64,000 nucleotides of DNA from Nonomuraea jiangxiensis (GTDB lineage Bacteria > Actinomycetota > Actinomycetes > Streptosporangiales > Streptosporangiaceae): NCBI RefSeq assembly GCF_900099965.1, contig NZ_FNDJ01000016.1:186001-250000 (forward strand). Reading direction: 5' to 3'. The notes under the pieces are model-generated. The model was not told where the DNA came from. It worked only from the letters and a program-made list of their open reading frames with translations, and searched no databases. The position numbers were made by a program, and so were the translations under genes. Below, in pieces: positions 35,137 to 43,622 of this stretch (the first letter of the stretch is position 1; every line of letters begins with the position of its first letter).

Positions 35137-35477
35137 CCGAGGTCCGGCCGCCCAGCGTTCCCGACTGGGAGACCTCGGCGGTGGCCTGGCTGCTCGACGC
35201 GGTGCCGCCGGACTACCGGGCGTACGAGGTGCTCAGGCGGCATCCGGTGGCGCTGGCCGCCATGGCCCGCCACCACGTCCTCTCCGCCGTCGAGGCCGCC
35301 CGCGCGGGCTACCGGGGGGCGGCGGTCGATCTCAAGGGGCACCTGCCGCCGCACGCGATCGAGGCGGTGCTGGACACGTATCGGCAGGAGGGGCCGCGTC
35401 TCGTGCGCCTGTCCCGCTCGATCGAGGTGGTCGAACGCGCCCTGCGCGGGGACATCTTCACGATGCGTTCCAGATGA
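35112..35477 (+). CDS. Conserved actinobacterial protein of unknown function
   Basis: A 121-residue soluble, mainly helical protein starting MYLPPEWPPEV...VPDWETSAVAWLLDAVPPDYRAY. I recognise the style as a conserved actinobacterial hypothetical family but know no function. The ATG at 35112 is fixed by comparison with the duplicated start at 34536. An imperfect LexA-like box lies 8 bases upstream, so DNA-damage control is possible. Confidence 0.72.
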   Translation: MYLPPEWPPEVRPPSVPDWETSAVAWLLDAVPPDYRAYEVLRRHPVALAAMARHHVLSAVEAARAGYRGAAVDLKGHLPPHAIEAVLDTYRQEGPRLVRLSRSIEVVERALRGDIFTMRSR

Positions 35478-35613
35478 TCTTTTACGGCGGAGCACGGTGG
35501 GCTCCAACCACCGACGCTGGTCTCCCGCACTCCAGGGGGACGCTTACCGGCTTCCCCGCTCCCTCGCCGTGACGGCGCACGGGCACCGGCCTCTTCGCAG
35601 GACTCGTGGACCG

Positions 35614-36615
35614 TCAGCGCGTGCGGCGGGCCAGGAACGTGATGCCGCCGACCGCGATCGCGGCGGCCGCCAGCCAGATGAGGACGTTCGTGACGGTTAA
35701 CCCGGACGTGCCGCCGGTGTCGGCGGCGACCGGGGACGGCGTGGCGGACCGCGCCACGGGTGACGGGGTGGGGGTGGGCCGGGCGCGTTCGGGGAGCGGG
35801 ACCCGGTAGACCGGGCTCTTGACGCCCTCCGAGCCCGTCAGGAGGGCCTTGCCGTCGCGGGTGTAGGTGATCGATTCGGCCTGCTGCAGCTCCGGCATCT
35901 CCACCCTCGAGATCATCTTGCCGGAGGGCTGGTAGAGGGTGGCGGAGAAGTAGGTACGGACGACGTACGAGGAGCCGTCGGGCGCGTAGGCGGCGTCGGT
36001 GGCCATGAGCGGGGCGGCGGTCACCCTGCGCAGGACGTTGACCCGGTCGGTGCGCAGCTTCTTCGGCGCCGCGTAGACCGACCCCGCGAACTCCTTGGAC
36101 ACCACGTAGAGGCGCCCCGTCTTGGGGTTGATCATGATGCCCTCGGCGTTGCGGGCACCGTCCGCGTAACGGAACCGGTAGCGGGTGGCGGGCAGCGTCG
36201 CGCTCGCCACCGTCCGCGGCTCCAGCACCTTGTAGATCGAGACATCCGGCCAGGCGCCGTCCAGGTTGTCACCGATGTCGGCGAACCACAGCACCCCGCG
36301 CCCGGTGGCGGCGTCCTTGGTCGCGGCCATGGCCTCCCAGTCCCTGGCCTCGGCACCGCTGACCTGGAACGTGGCCTTCGTGCGCCCGCTCCCGTCGACG
36401 GCGTAGAAGGTGGGCGCGGCGGCGCTGTCGTTGTGCGTGTAGTAGATCCCGTCGTGCGTCGGCGAGACGGCCAGCCCGCTGGACTCCGTTATCTTCGGGT
36501 CCTTGAAGGTGAAGAGCCGCCGCGTCCCCTCGTCCGCCGCGTGGGCCGGAACGGCGAACGACAAGCACGCCACCGGCACGACGGCAGCGAGCACCCGGAA
36601 CACGACATCCCCCAT
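35614..36615 (-). CDS. Secreted, membrane-anchored beta-propeller-like protein
   Basis: A 333-residue protein. A signal peptide (VFRVLAAVVPVACLSFAVPAHA) is followed by repeated strand units typical of propellers (GLAVSPTHDGIYYTHNDS, VLWFADIGDNLD, RNAEGIMINPKTGRLYVVSKE, ATDAAYAPDGSSYVVRTY, ESITYTRDGKALLTGSEG). A Pro/Thr-rich stalk and a C-terminal helix (LTVTNVLIWLAAAAIAVGGITFL) with a basic tail end the protein. An ATG at 36633 overlapping the upstream MATE gene by 11 bases is the alternative start. The two genes are probably co-transcribed. Function unknown. Confidence 0.78.
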   Translation of the reverse strand: MGDVVFRVLAAVVPVACLSFAVPAHAADEGTRRLFTFKDPKITESSGLAVSPTHDGIYYTHNDSAAAPTFYAVDGSGRTKATFQVSGAEARDWEAMAATKDAATGRGVLWFADIGDNLDGAWPDVSIYKVLEPRTVASATLPATRYRFRYADGARNAEGIMINPKTGRLYVVSKEFAGSVYAAPKKLRTDRVNVLRRVTAAPLMATDAAYAPDGSSYVVRTYFSATLYQPSGKMISRVEMPELQQAESITYTRDGKALLTGSEGVKSPVYRVPLPERARPTPTPSPVARSATPSPVAADTGGTSGLTVTNVLIWLAAAAIAVGGITFLARRTR

Positions 36616-36622
36616 GCGGCCA

Positions 36623-37918
36623 TCATGCCCCACCCGTGGCCGTTCCAGTCGAAACCCGGACGGGGGCGCCGACCCTGGCGCTGTGCCGGTGGAAGCCGGT
36701 GCCCTGCAGCACCACCAGCAGCACGTTGGCCACCGCCATGGCCGCCCACAACCCGGTGATCCCCCACGTCCTGGCCACCGGTACGGCCGCCACGACCAGC
36801 AGCCCGTACCCGACGGCGAAGTAGAGCAGGCTGGCCCCCGACCGCTTGAGCGCCGTGAGCCCGAACCCCTGCACCGCCTGGACGGCGTCGGCCACCGACG
36901 ACACCAGCATCAGCGGCAGCACCATGAGCACCCGCTCCCGCACCCCGGCGTCGTCGCTGAACAGCCTCAGCGCCCACTCCCCGAACCCCGCCAGCAGGCC
37001 GGCCCCGGCCAGCGTCCCCAGGACGGCGAGCACGGCCGCGGTCCGGTTGGCCCGCCGCGCCCCGGCCGCGTCGGGGGCCCTGGCCACCTCCGGCAGCGCG
37101 GCCTGCGCCACCGACATGGAGGCCAGCATGATGATCCCGGCCAGCGTGGTCAGCAGGGCGTGGGCGGCCGTGTCACGCGCGCCGGTGGTGCTCGCCGCGA
37201 AGGTGACCACCCCCAGCACGCCGAACTTGATGAGCACGGTCCCCGCCAGCGGGATGCTGACCTTCGCCAGGTTGACCATCTCGCCGATCCTGGGCCGCCC
37301 CTGCCCGATCGGGCGCCCGAGCCCGCGGCGCAGGCTGAGGCTCGCCACGGCCGCCGCCGTCGCGCCCGCGACCAGCCAGGCCACCCCCACCCCTGTCAGC
37401 CCGAGTGGCGGGACCAGTACGGCCGTCAGCACGCTCAACAGCAGCGCGGAGGCGAGGCTGGGCCACAGCACCTTACGGCTGCGCCCGAGCGCGACCAGGA
37501 TGGTGCTCGTGCCTCCGGTGGAGGCGAAGACCAGCAGGTAGGCCGCCAGGAAGTAGGGCAGCGCCCCCAGCTCGCGCACCACCTCACCCGGCACCCCCGC
37601 CGCCCCCGCGAACAGCGGCACGGCGAGCACGGCCAGGGCGCCCAGCAGGCCCGTGACGAGGCTCAGCCAGCGCGCGTCCCGGATGATCGGCACGGCCCCG
37701 GCCGGATCGTCCCGGTAAGGAGCGACGAACGGCCCGAGCCCGCGCAACGCGGCCTGCACCGCGGCACTGGCGGGATTGAGCACGGCCGTCATGACCGCGA
37801 AGGCGGCGAGCGTGACGGTGTCGTGCCGGCCGAGCACGGAGGTGACCACCAGCGAACCGATCGTGCCCGTGGCCATCGCGAGGAACAGTGGGACGGCCGA
37901 CCGGAGCAGTGCGATCAC
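36623..37918 (-). CDS. MATE-family transporter
   Basis: A 431-residue membrane protein with about twelve helices in two similar halves (the first starting LLRSAVPLFLAMATGTIGSLV, the second LAKVSIPLAGTVLIKFGVLGVV). Both open with the MATE-type Pro-containing helix. MATE proteins expel drugs or metabolites with Na+ or H+. It is divergent from the aldo/keto reductase, with a MerR-type palindrome in the 71-base gap, so the pair may be a joint detoxification response. Confidence 0.85.
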   Translation of the reverse strand: MIALLRSAVPLFLAMATGTIGSLVVTSVLGRHDTVTLAAFAVMTAVLNPASAAVQAALRGLGPFVAPYRDDPAGAVPIIRDARWLSLVTGLLGALAVLAVPLFAGAAGVPGEVVRELGALPYFLAAYLLVFASTGGTSTILVALGRSRKVLWPSLASALLLSVLTAVLVPPLGLTGVGVAWLVAGATAAAVASLSLRRGLGRPIGQGRPRIGEMVNLAKVSIPLAGTVLIKFGVLGVVTFAASTTGARDTAAHALLTTLAGIIMLASMSVAQAALPEVARAPDAAGARRANRTAAVLAVLGTLAGAGLLAGFGEWALRLFSDDAGVRERVLMVLPLMLVSSVADAVQAVQGFGLTALKRSGASLLYFAVGYGLLVVAAVPVARTWGITGLWAAMAVANVLLVVLQGTGFHRHSARVGAPVRVSTGTATGGA

Positions 37919-37949
37919 AGCGCGGCCCGGGGGATCATGGGAGCAAGCC

Positions 37950-37980
37950 TATGGCCTGGAGTGCACTCCAGGTTTGTAAT
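37950..37980 (+). promoter_or_regulatory. MerR-type promoter: perfect palindrome in a 19-bp spacer
   Basis: CCTGGAGTGCACTCCAGG (37955-37972) is a perfect 18-bp palindrome. It fills the 19-bp gap between a weak -35 (TATGGC, 37950-37955) and -10 TGTAAT (37975-37980) of the aldo/keto reductase gene. The over-long spacer with a central dyad is the hallmark of MerR-family activation. No MerR gene lies in the window. Confidence 0.65.
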
Positions 37981-37989
37981 CTTGATTTC

Positions 37990-38958
37990 ATGGAATATGT
38001 CAACCTCGGCCGCAGCGGCCTCCGCGTGAGTCCGCTCTGTCTCGGCACCATGAACTTCGGCCCTTTGACCTCGGAGGAAGACTCCTTCGCGATCATGGAC
38101 AAGGCCCATGAGCTGGGGATCAACTTCTTCGACAGCGCCAACGTCTACGGCTGGAAGAAGGGCGAGGGAGTCACGGAGCAGATCCTCGGCCGGTGGTTCG
38201 CCCAGGGCGGCGGGCGCCGGGAGAGGACGGTCATCGCGACCAAGCTTTACGGCGACATGGGCGACTGGCCCAACGAGGGGCGGCTGTCCGCCCTCAACAT
38301 CCGCCGTGCCTGCGACGCCTCGCTGAAGCGGATGCAGACGGACTACATCGACATCTACCAGGCCCACCACATCGACCGGAACACCCCGTTCGAAGAGTTC
38401 TGGGAGGCGATGGAGGTCCTGCGGCAGCAGGGCAAGATCCTGTACGTCGGCTCGTCGAACTTCGCGGGCTGGCACATCGCCAAGGCCCAGGAGACGGCGG
38501 CCAGGCGCAACTTCACCGGGCTCGTCAGCGAGCAGTCGCACTACAACCTGCTCACCCGCGCGGTGGAGCTGGAAGTGCTGCCCGCGTGCGAGGACTACGG
38601 CGTCGGCGTGATCCCGTGGAGCCCGCTGGCGGGCGGCCTGCTCGGCGGCGTGCTCCGCAAGATCGACAAGGGCCGCTCGGCCGCCGAGCACATGCTCAAG
38701 CAGCTCGACAAGCACCGCGACCAGATCGAGCAGTACGAGAAGTTCTGCGACGACCTGGGTGAGGACCCCGCCAACGTCGCCCTGGCCTGGCTGCTCAAGC
38801 AGCGGGCGGTGACGGCGCCGATCATCGGGCCGCGCACCTTGGAGCAGCTCGAAGGCACGCTGCGGGTTCTGGAGATCGACCTGGACGCCACCGCCCTGGC
38901 CCGTCTCGACGAGATCTTCCCCGGCCACCGCACCGCCCCGGAGGACTACGCCTGGTGA
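37990..38958 (+). CDS. Aldo/keto reductase (second)
   Basis: A 322-residue NADPH-dependent reductase. The N-terminus EYVNLGRSGLRVSPLCLGTMNFG is diagnostic. The catalytic Asp and Tyr lie in NFFDSANVYGWKKG, Lys in IATKLYGD and His in IYQAHHID. The cofactor region is PIIGPRTLEQLEGTL. The ATG at 37990 is 10 bases after the -10 hexamer, giving a leaderless or very short leader. It is probably induced through the MerR-type palindrome upstream, by a thiol-reactive aldehyde or similar stress (inference). Confidence 0.93.
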   Translation: MEYVNLGRSGLRVSPLCLGTMNFGPLTSEEDSFAIMDKAHELGINFFDSANVYGWKKGEGVTEQILGRWFAQGGGRRERTVIATKLYGDMGDWPNEGRLSALNIRRACDASLKRMQTDYIDIYQAHHIDRNTPFEEFWEAMEVLRQQGKILYVGSSNFAGWHIAKAQETAARRNFTGLVSEQSHYNLLTRAVELEVLPACEDYGVGVIPWSPLAGGLLGGVLRKIDKGRSAAEHMLKQLDKHRDQIEQYEKFCDDLGEDPANVALAWLLKQRAVTAPIIGPRTLEQLEGTLRVLEIDLDATALARLDEIFPGHRTAPEDYAW

Positions 38959-39065
38959 CCGGTCCCGGCCCGCACACCTGATCCCACCGACGTGCGCCCC
39001 GGGCCTGCTGAGGCGCCGGCCCCGCACACCCGCTCGCTCGCCTCGCGCCCCGCGCACGTGGCGGC

Positions 39066-39098
39066 GGGCGGGGGCGGGGGCGGCCGGGGCGGCGCGGG
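39066..39098 (+). other. G-quadruplex-type G-run cluster
   Basis: Runs of 3, 5, 5, 4 and 3 guanines with 1-7 base spacers occur on the plus strand in the gap between two convergent transcription units. It fits the G3+N1-7 pattern and directly abuts the stop of the small leftward ORF. Confidence 0.45.
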
Positions 39099-39182
39099 TC
39101 AGGCGAGTACGGCGCCGAGCACGACGATCAGCAGGAGGAGGCCGAGCACGATCGGCAGCAGCCAGGGGCGAGGACGGTCCAC
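39099..39182 (-). CDS. Predicted 27-residue single-helix membrane peptide
   Basis: From GTG at 39182: VDRPRPWLLPIVLG, then a continuous hydrophobic run LLLLIVVLGAVLA, and stop. A short basic head followed by one membrane helix is typical of small membrane proteins. It starts 11 bases after the thpR stop in the same direction, so it could be co-transcribed. No clear ribosome site, so moderate confidence only. Confidence 0.4.
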   Translation of the reverse strand: MDRPRPWLLPIVLGLLLLIVVLGAVLA

Positions 39183-39192
39183 GACGTGGAGC

Positions 39193-39750
39193 CTAGTCGC
39201 GCCCGGCGGGTGCGAGCGCCCATTCGGCGAGTGACTCGTACCTCACCTGAGGACCCGTAAAGCTGCGGACGAGCCGGACGTGCTCCGCCCGCCACGGCGA
39301 GCCGGTGAAGCCGGACAGCGACTCGACCAGCGGGCGCAGGTCGGTGTCCGTCTTGGCGCGGCCCAGCGTCAGGTGCGGGTGGAAACGTTTCTCGTCGGTA
39401 TGCGTGGCACCGGCCCGCCGCCCGCCCGCTCTGAGCGAGTCGGCCAGCCCGGTCATGGAGTCGCCGGTGACACCGGCCCAGAAGACCCTGGCCCGGCGGG
39501 CGGAAGAGAAGGCTCCGAAGCCGGCGAAGGCCAGGTCGAGGGCGGTGTGGCGGCGTACGGCACGGGCCAGGCGCACCTCCAGGTCGGGCAGCGCCCGCTC
39601 GGGCACCTCACCGTAGAAGGCGAGCGTGATGTGCCAGGTGGCCCGGTCCGGCCAGCGCAGCCCCGGCACCTGCCCGACGTGCGGCGCGATGGCGCGGGAG
39701 AGCTCGTCCAGCACCGCGTCGGGCGGCACCACGGCCGCGAAGAGCCTCAT
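39193..39750 (-). CDS. thpR: RNA 2',3'-cyclic phosphodiesterase
   Basis: A 185-residue 2H-phosphoesterase (LigT/ThpR). Both catalytic H-x-T/S-x motifs are present: HITLAF in the first half and HPHLTLGR in the second. The N-terminus MRLFAAVVPPDAVLDEL and VFWAGVTGD are typical. It hydrolyses 2',3'-cyclic phosphates at RNA ends. The ATG at 39750 is preferred over 39798 because homologues begin MRLFxA. Confidence 0.9.
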   Translation of the reverse strand: MRLFAAVVPPDAVLDELSRAIAPHVGQVPGLRWPDRATWHITLAFYGEVPERALPDLEVRLARAVRRHTALDLAFAGFGAFSSARRARVFWAGVTGDSMTGLADSLRAGGRRAGATHTDEKRFHPHLTLGRAKTDTDLRPLVESLSGFTGSPWRAEHVRLVRSFTGPQVRYESLAEWALAPAGRD

Positions 39751-39846
39751 GCCCCCCGATTCTCCCCCCGGACCACCCCGCCAGGGGAACCGCCCCACGA
39801 TCCCCGGATCTCACCAGGAACCCACCGCACTCGACCTTGCGCGTCT

Positions 39847-39876
39847 CACCCGGAAACACCCGGAAACACCCGGAAA
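39847..39876. repeat. Three perfect 10-bp tandem copies
   Basis: CACCCGGAAA is repeated three times without mismatch in the gap between the MFS gene end and thpR. No function is apparent. Confidence 0.7.
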
Positions 39877-39884
39877 TCGCCCCC

Positions 39885-39921
39885 GGGCCGGTCCCCGCGT
39901 CTCAGTGCGGTGGACCGGCCC
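39885..39921 (-). terminator. Hairpin terminator of the MarR-MFS operon
   Basis: GGGCCGGTCC (39885-39894) pairs with GGACCGGCCC (39912-39921), and an inner CCGC/GCGG extends the stem. It starts 14 bases beyond the stop of the leftward MFS gene. Confidence 0.7.
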
Positions 39922-39934
39922 GTGGGGGCTCGAC

Positions 39935-41170
39935 TCATGCTGTGGCGAGCGCCGGTTCGCCGACCCGCGCGCTGATCAGCCGCGTCATCAGCAGTGCCAG
40001 CCCGGTGCCGACGAGGACCATCGCCCCGGACAGGATCACGCCCAGCCGTGGCCCGCCCAGGTCGGAGAACCAGCCGACCAGCGGCGCCCCCAGCGGAGCC
40101 CCGCCGGTGAACACCAGGAAGTAGATCCCCATGACCCGCCCCCGCATGTCGGGGGACGTGGCGATCTGGACGCTGGCGTTCGCGGCCGTGTTGATGGTGA
40201 TCAGCGCGATGCCGGTCGGCACCAGCAGCACCAGGTATGCGGGATAGCCCGGCGCCAGCCCGGAGGCGATCTGGAACAGCCCGAACCCGATCGCCCCCAC
40301 CAGCAGCACCTTCCGCGACAACCGCGACCGGCGCGCCGCGAGCAGCGCCCCACCGAGCGCCCCCACCGCGAACATGCTGGAGGCCAGCCCGAACGACGAG
40401 GCCCCCGCCCCGAACACCTCCCGCGCCATCAGCGCGATCGACATCGAGAACGACTGCGTGAAGATCGACACGAACCCGATCAGCAACACCGGCATGAGCA
40501 GTTCCTCACGCTGGATCACGTGCCGCAGCCCCTCGCGAAGCTGCCCCTTGGCCCGGGGCACGGGCGGCGACGGGGTCAGCTCGGACCTGCGCATGAGGAT
40601 CAGGCTGGAGATCACCGCGCCGAACGTCGCCGCGTTGATCAGGAAGATCGGCCCCGTCCCGCCGAGCACGTAGATCAGCATGCCGGCGATCGCCGGGCCG
40701 ACCACACGGGCCAGGTTGAAGATGGAGCTGTTCAGGGCGATCGCGTTCGACAGGTCCCGGCGGCCGACCATCTCGACCACGAACGCCTGCCGCGTCGGCA
40801 CCTCCACACAGGAGATCAGGCCGAGCACGAACGCCATGACGTACACGTGCCAGACCTGGGCGCTGCCGGTCATGGTCAGCACGCCGATGGTGAGGGCCAG
40901 CGAGGCCATCAGCACCTGGGCGGTGATCAGGATGGGCCGCTTGGGGTAGCGGTCGGCCAGCATGCCGCCGAACATCCCGAACAGCAGCATGGGCAGGAAC
41001 TGCAGCGCGGTCGCCGTACCGAGTGCCGAGGCGCTGCCGCCGCCCTGGTGCTGGGTCAGGTCCAGTACCAGCCAGTCCTGGGCGGTGCGCTGCAGCCAGG
41101 TGCCGGTGTTGGAGACGATGCCACCGGCTGCGAACATGCGGTAGTTACGAACCTTGAGTGACCGGAACAT
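39935..41170 (-). CDS. MFS transporter, drug efflux-type, paired with MarR
   Basis: A 411-residue protein with about twelve helices. The N-terminus FRSLKVRNYRMFAAGGIVSNTGTWLQR and loop motif GGMLADRYPKRPILI place it in the EntS/MFS_3 group. The ATG at 41170 follows the marR stop by 23 bases, so the two form an operon, and this exporter is the likely target of MarR control. Substrate unknown, probably a toxic aromatic or drug. Confidence 0.9.
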   Translation of the reverse strand: MFRSLKVRNYRMFAAGGIVSNTGTWLQRTAQDWLVLDLTQHQGGGSASALGTATALQFLPMLLFGMFGGMLADRYPKRPILITAQVLMASLALTIGVLTMTGSAQVWHVYVMAFVLGLISCVEVPTRQAFVVEMVGRRDLSNAIALNSSIFNLARVVGPAIAGMLIYVLGGTGPIFLINAATFGAVISSLILMRRSELTPSPPVPRAKGQLREGLRHVIQREELLMPVLLIGFVSIFTQSFSMSIALMAREVFGAGASSFGLASSMFAVGALGGALLAARRSRLSRKVLLVGAIGFGLFQIASGLAPGYPAYLVLLVPTGIALITINTAANASVQIATSPDMRGRVMGIYFLVFTGGAPLGAPLVGWFSDLGGPRLGVILSGAMVLVGTGLALLMTRLISARVGEPALATA

Positions 41171-41193
41171 CCCGGTCTTAGGTTCTTCAGGCT

Positions 41194-41646
41194 CTATATC
41201 TTGCTGAGTTTCTCCAGGATCGGCGCCGCCTGCCTGAGGACCGACCTCTCCTCCGGCGTGAGTTCCTTCAACCGCTGTGTCAGCCACGCCTCCTTGCGGA
41301 GCCGCTCCTCCTTCAGCAGCTTCAGGGCGGCCTCGGTCACGGTCACGGTCACCTGCCGCCGGTCGGTCGGGTGCGGCGTACGGGCGACCAGGCCGCGCTC
41401 CTCTAGCCCGGCGATCACGCGCGTCATCGAAGGCGGTTGCACCTTCTCGAGTTCGGCCAGTTCGCCGGGGGTTATTCCGGAGTGCCGTTCCACCGCGGCG
41501 AGCGTCGCGAACTGCGTGGGAGTCAGCGAGTGAGCCGCCGCCTGTCGTCGTAGGCGCCTGGTCAGCCTTGCCATCGACACGCGCAGGGCTGAAGCCAGGC
41601 CTGCGTCGCTGCGCAGGTCCATCTTGGGCTGGGTTTTGGTTAGCAT
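41194..41646 (-). CDS. MarR-family regulator
   Basis: A 150-residue winged-helix dimer. ALRVSMARLTRRLRRQAAAHSLTPTQFATLAAVERHSGITPGELAE (residues 20-65) is followed by the wing LVARTPHPTDRRQVTVTVTE and a C-terminal dimer helix. AAAGG lies 9 bases before the ATG. A GTTAGC/GCTAAC dyad surrounds the start and overlaps the -10, so it is expected to repress its own operon with the MFS exporter. Confidence 0.93.
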   Translation of the reverse strand: MLTKTQPKMDLRSDAGLASALRVSMARLTRRLRRQAAAHSLTPTQFATLAAVERHSGITPGELAELEKVQPPSMTRVIAGLEERGLVARTPHPTDRRQVTVTVTEAALKLLKEERLRKEAWLTQRLKELTPEERSVLRQAAPILEKLSKI

Positions 41647-41670
41647 GAGTCATTACCTTTGCTAACTATA
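41639..41670 (-). promoter_or_regulatory. MarR autoregulatory operator and -10
   Basis: GTTAGC (41639-41644) and GCTAAC (41661-41666) form a dyad with a 16-base spacer around the marR start codon. The -10 TATAGT (minus strand, 41670-41665) overlaps the outer arm, so binding would block the promoter. Confidence 0.5.
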
Positions 41671-41760
41671 GGCGAAGGCAAGATATTTCCCCACATCGGC
41701 CGTGTCTCACATTGGTACCCGAAGCCGCCCCCCGGACGCGGACGGCCCCGGACGGACGGC

Positions 41761-43203
41761 TCAGACTCCCAGGATGGCCCGGATCGGCCCCATCGCGAAG
41801 TAGATCAGGAACAGAATCGTGACGCCCCACAGCAGCGGGTGGATCTCCCGCACCTTGCCCCGGATGATCTTGATCAGGACGTAGCTGACGAAGCCGGCGC
41901 CGATGCCGTTCGAGACCGAGTACGTGAACGGCATGACCACGATGGTGAGGAACGCCGGGATGGCGACCTCGTAGTCGTTCCAGTCTATGTCGCGGATCTG
42001 GGTCATCATCAGGAAACCGACGACGACCAGGGCGGGCGCCGCGGCCTCGTACGGGACGACCGTGACGAGCGGCGCGAAGAAGATCGCGATCAGGAACAGC
42101 ACGCCGGTCACCACGCTGGCCAGGCCGGTGCGCGCGCCCTCGCCGACACCGGCGGCCGACTCGATGTAGGTGGTGTTCGAGGAGACGGAACCCGCGCCGC
42201 CGGCCGCCGCGCCGATCGAGTCGACGAGCAGGATCTCCCTGGTACGCGGCAGCATCCCGTCCTCGCCCACCAGATTCGCCTGGCGGCCGACGCCCACCAT
42301 GGTGCCCATCGTGTCGAAGAAGTCCGTGATCAGCAGCGTGAAGATCAGCAGAATGACCAGCAGCACCGAGACCCGGCTGAAGGCGCCGAACGGGTCGAAC
42401 TCCGTGAACAGGACCAGCGGGTTGTGGAAGTCGATGGTCAGGTCGCGCAGGGTGGGCACGTTCAGCTGCCAGCCGTCGGGGTTCTGGGCCGAGAACGGGC
42501 CGGCCTTGGCGATCAGCTCCACGATGACCGCCAGCACGGTGGTGCCGACGATGCCGATCAGGATCGCGCCCTTGACCTTCCGCGCCACCAGCGCCGCCGT
42601 GACGAGCAGGCCCACCACGAACACGAAGATCGGCCAGGAGGTCAGGTTGCCCCCGATGCCCATCTCCAGCGGCGGGCCGGCGGGCACGCGGCGCACGAAG
42701 CCGGCGTCCACGAAGCCGATCAACGCGATGAACAGCCCGATCCCCACGCTGATGGCGGTCTTGAGCTGGGCCGGGATGGCCCGGAACACCGCCACCCTGA
42801 GCCCGGTCAGCACCAGGATGCCGATGATGACGCCTTCGAGGAAGACCAGGCCCATGGCCTCCTCCCAGCTCATCACGCTGGCGATGTTGAAGGTGACGAA
42901 GGCGTTCAGGCCGAGGCCGGCGGCCATCGCGAAGGGCACCCGGCCGATGACGCCCATGAGGATCGTCAGCACGCCGGCCACGAAAGCCGTGCCGGCCGCG
43001 ACGAGCGCCACGTGCGGCGTGGTGCCGTCCCCGATGACCTGATGCTCCACGTCCGTGCCGTTGGCGATGATGATCGGGTTCAGCACCACGATGTAGGCCA
43101 TGGTGAAGAACGTGGCCAACCCGCCCCGGATCTCGCGGGAGAGGGTCGAACCCCTGGCGGATATCGCAAAGAAACGATCTACGGCATTTGATGCGTTATT
43201 CAC
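41761..43203 (-). CDS. NCS2-family purine permease (AzgA-like)
   Basis: A 480-residue transporter. The AzgA-branch opening RFFAISARGSTLSREIRGGLATFFTMAYI is followed by NPIII, GRVPFAMAAGLGLNAF, DFFDTMGTMVGVGRQANL and GAAAGGAGSVSSNTTYIESAAGVGEGARTGLASVV, which carry the purine-binding region. It imports hypoxanthine, guanine or adenine by proton symport. The GTG at 43203 is the best in-frame start short of overlapping the divergent gene; no good ribosome site is visible. Confidence 0.92.
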   Translation of the reverse strand: MNNASNAVDRFFAISARGSTLSREIRGGLATFFTMAYIVVLNPIIIANGTDVEHQVIGDGTTPHVALVAAGTAFVAGVLTILMGVIGRVPFAMAAGLGLNAFVTFNIASVMSWEEAMGLVFLEGVIIGILVLTGLRVAVFRAIPAQLKTAISVGIGLFIALIGFVDAGFVRRVPAGPPLEMGIGGNLTSWPIFVFVVGLLVTAALVARKVKGAILIGIVGTTVLAVIVELIAKAGPFSAQNPDGWQLNVPTLRDLTIDFHNPLVLFTEFDPFGAFSRVSVLLVILLIFTLLITDFFDTMGTMVGVGRQANLVGEDGMLPRTREILLVDSIGAAAGGAGSVSSNTTYIESAAGVGEGARTGLASVVTGVLFLIAIFFAPLVTVVPYEAAAPALVVVGFLMMTQIRDIDWNDYEVAIPAFLTIVVMPFTYSVSNGIGAGFVSYVLIKIIRGKVREIHPLLWGVTILFLIYFAMGPIRAILGV

Positions 43204-43284
43204 GACGCGAAGATTGACAGCCGCGATGAGCTGCGAAAAGAGCCGAAATGAGATCGAGACCCGATTGCAAGCTAGGCTGGACAC

Positions 43285-43497
43285 GTGAAGCAGCAGTGGC
43301 ACCCCGACCCTGAGCCGATCAAGACCAACGACACGGCCGCCGTCGCCGTGGGGACCGCGTTGTGGGCGGTCGCCCTGGTGGTTTTGCTGATCTTTCGCCC
43401 CGCCCCGGAAAATTCATGGTGGATCTGGACCTGCCTGACGGGGGTCGGGTTCGGCCTCTTCGGCATCTGGCTCGTACGCCGCCCCAGGCGCGGCTGA
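43285..43497 (+). CDS. DUF2530 membrane protein
   Basis: A 70-residue protein from a GTG start: PEPIKTNDTAAVAVGTALWAVALVVLL and WWIWTCLTGVGFGLFGIWLVRR are two membrane helices with the DUF2530 signature. TAGGCT (43273-43278) ends 6 bases before the GTG, so the mRNA is probably leaderless. It is divergent from the purine permease, a neighbourhood that seems common in actinomycetes. Function unknown. Confidence 0.85.
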   Translation: MKQQWHPDPEPIKTNDTAAVAVGTALWAVALVVLLIFRPAPENSWWIWTCLTGVGFGLFGIWLVRRPRRG

Positions 43498-43622
43498 TCC
43501 CGCCCACCGCTCCGGGCACGTTCGACCGGCATCCGAGCTGACATTCGTCATCTCCCGGCGTTCCCCGAAGTCACCTGGAAGTAGTGTTTCCGCCCACTAC
43601 ATCGGCATATGCCCACCGAACC

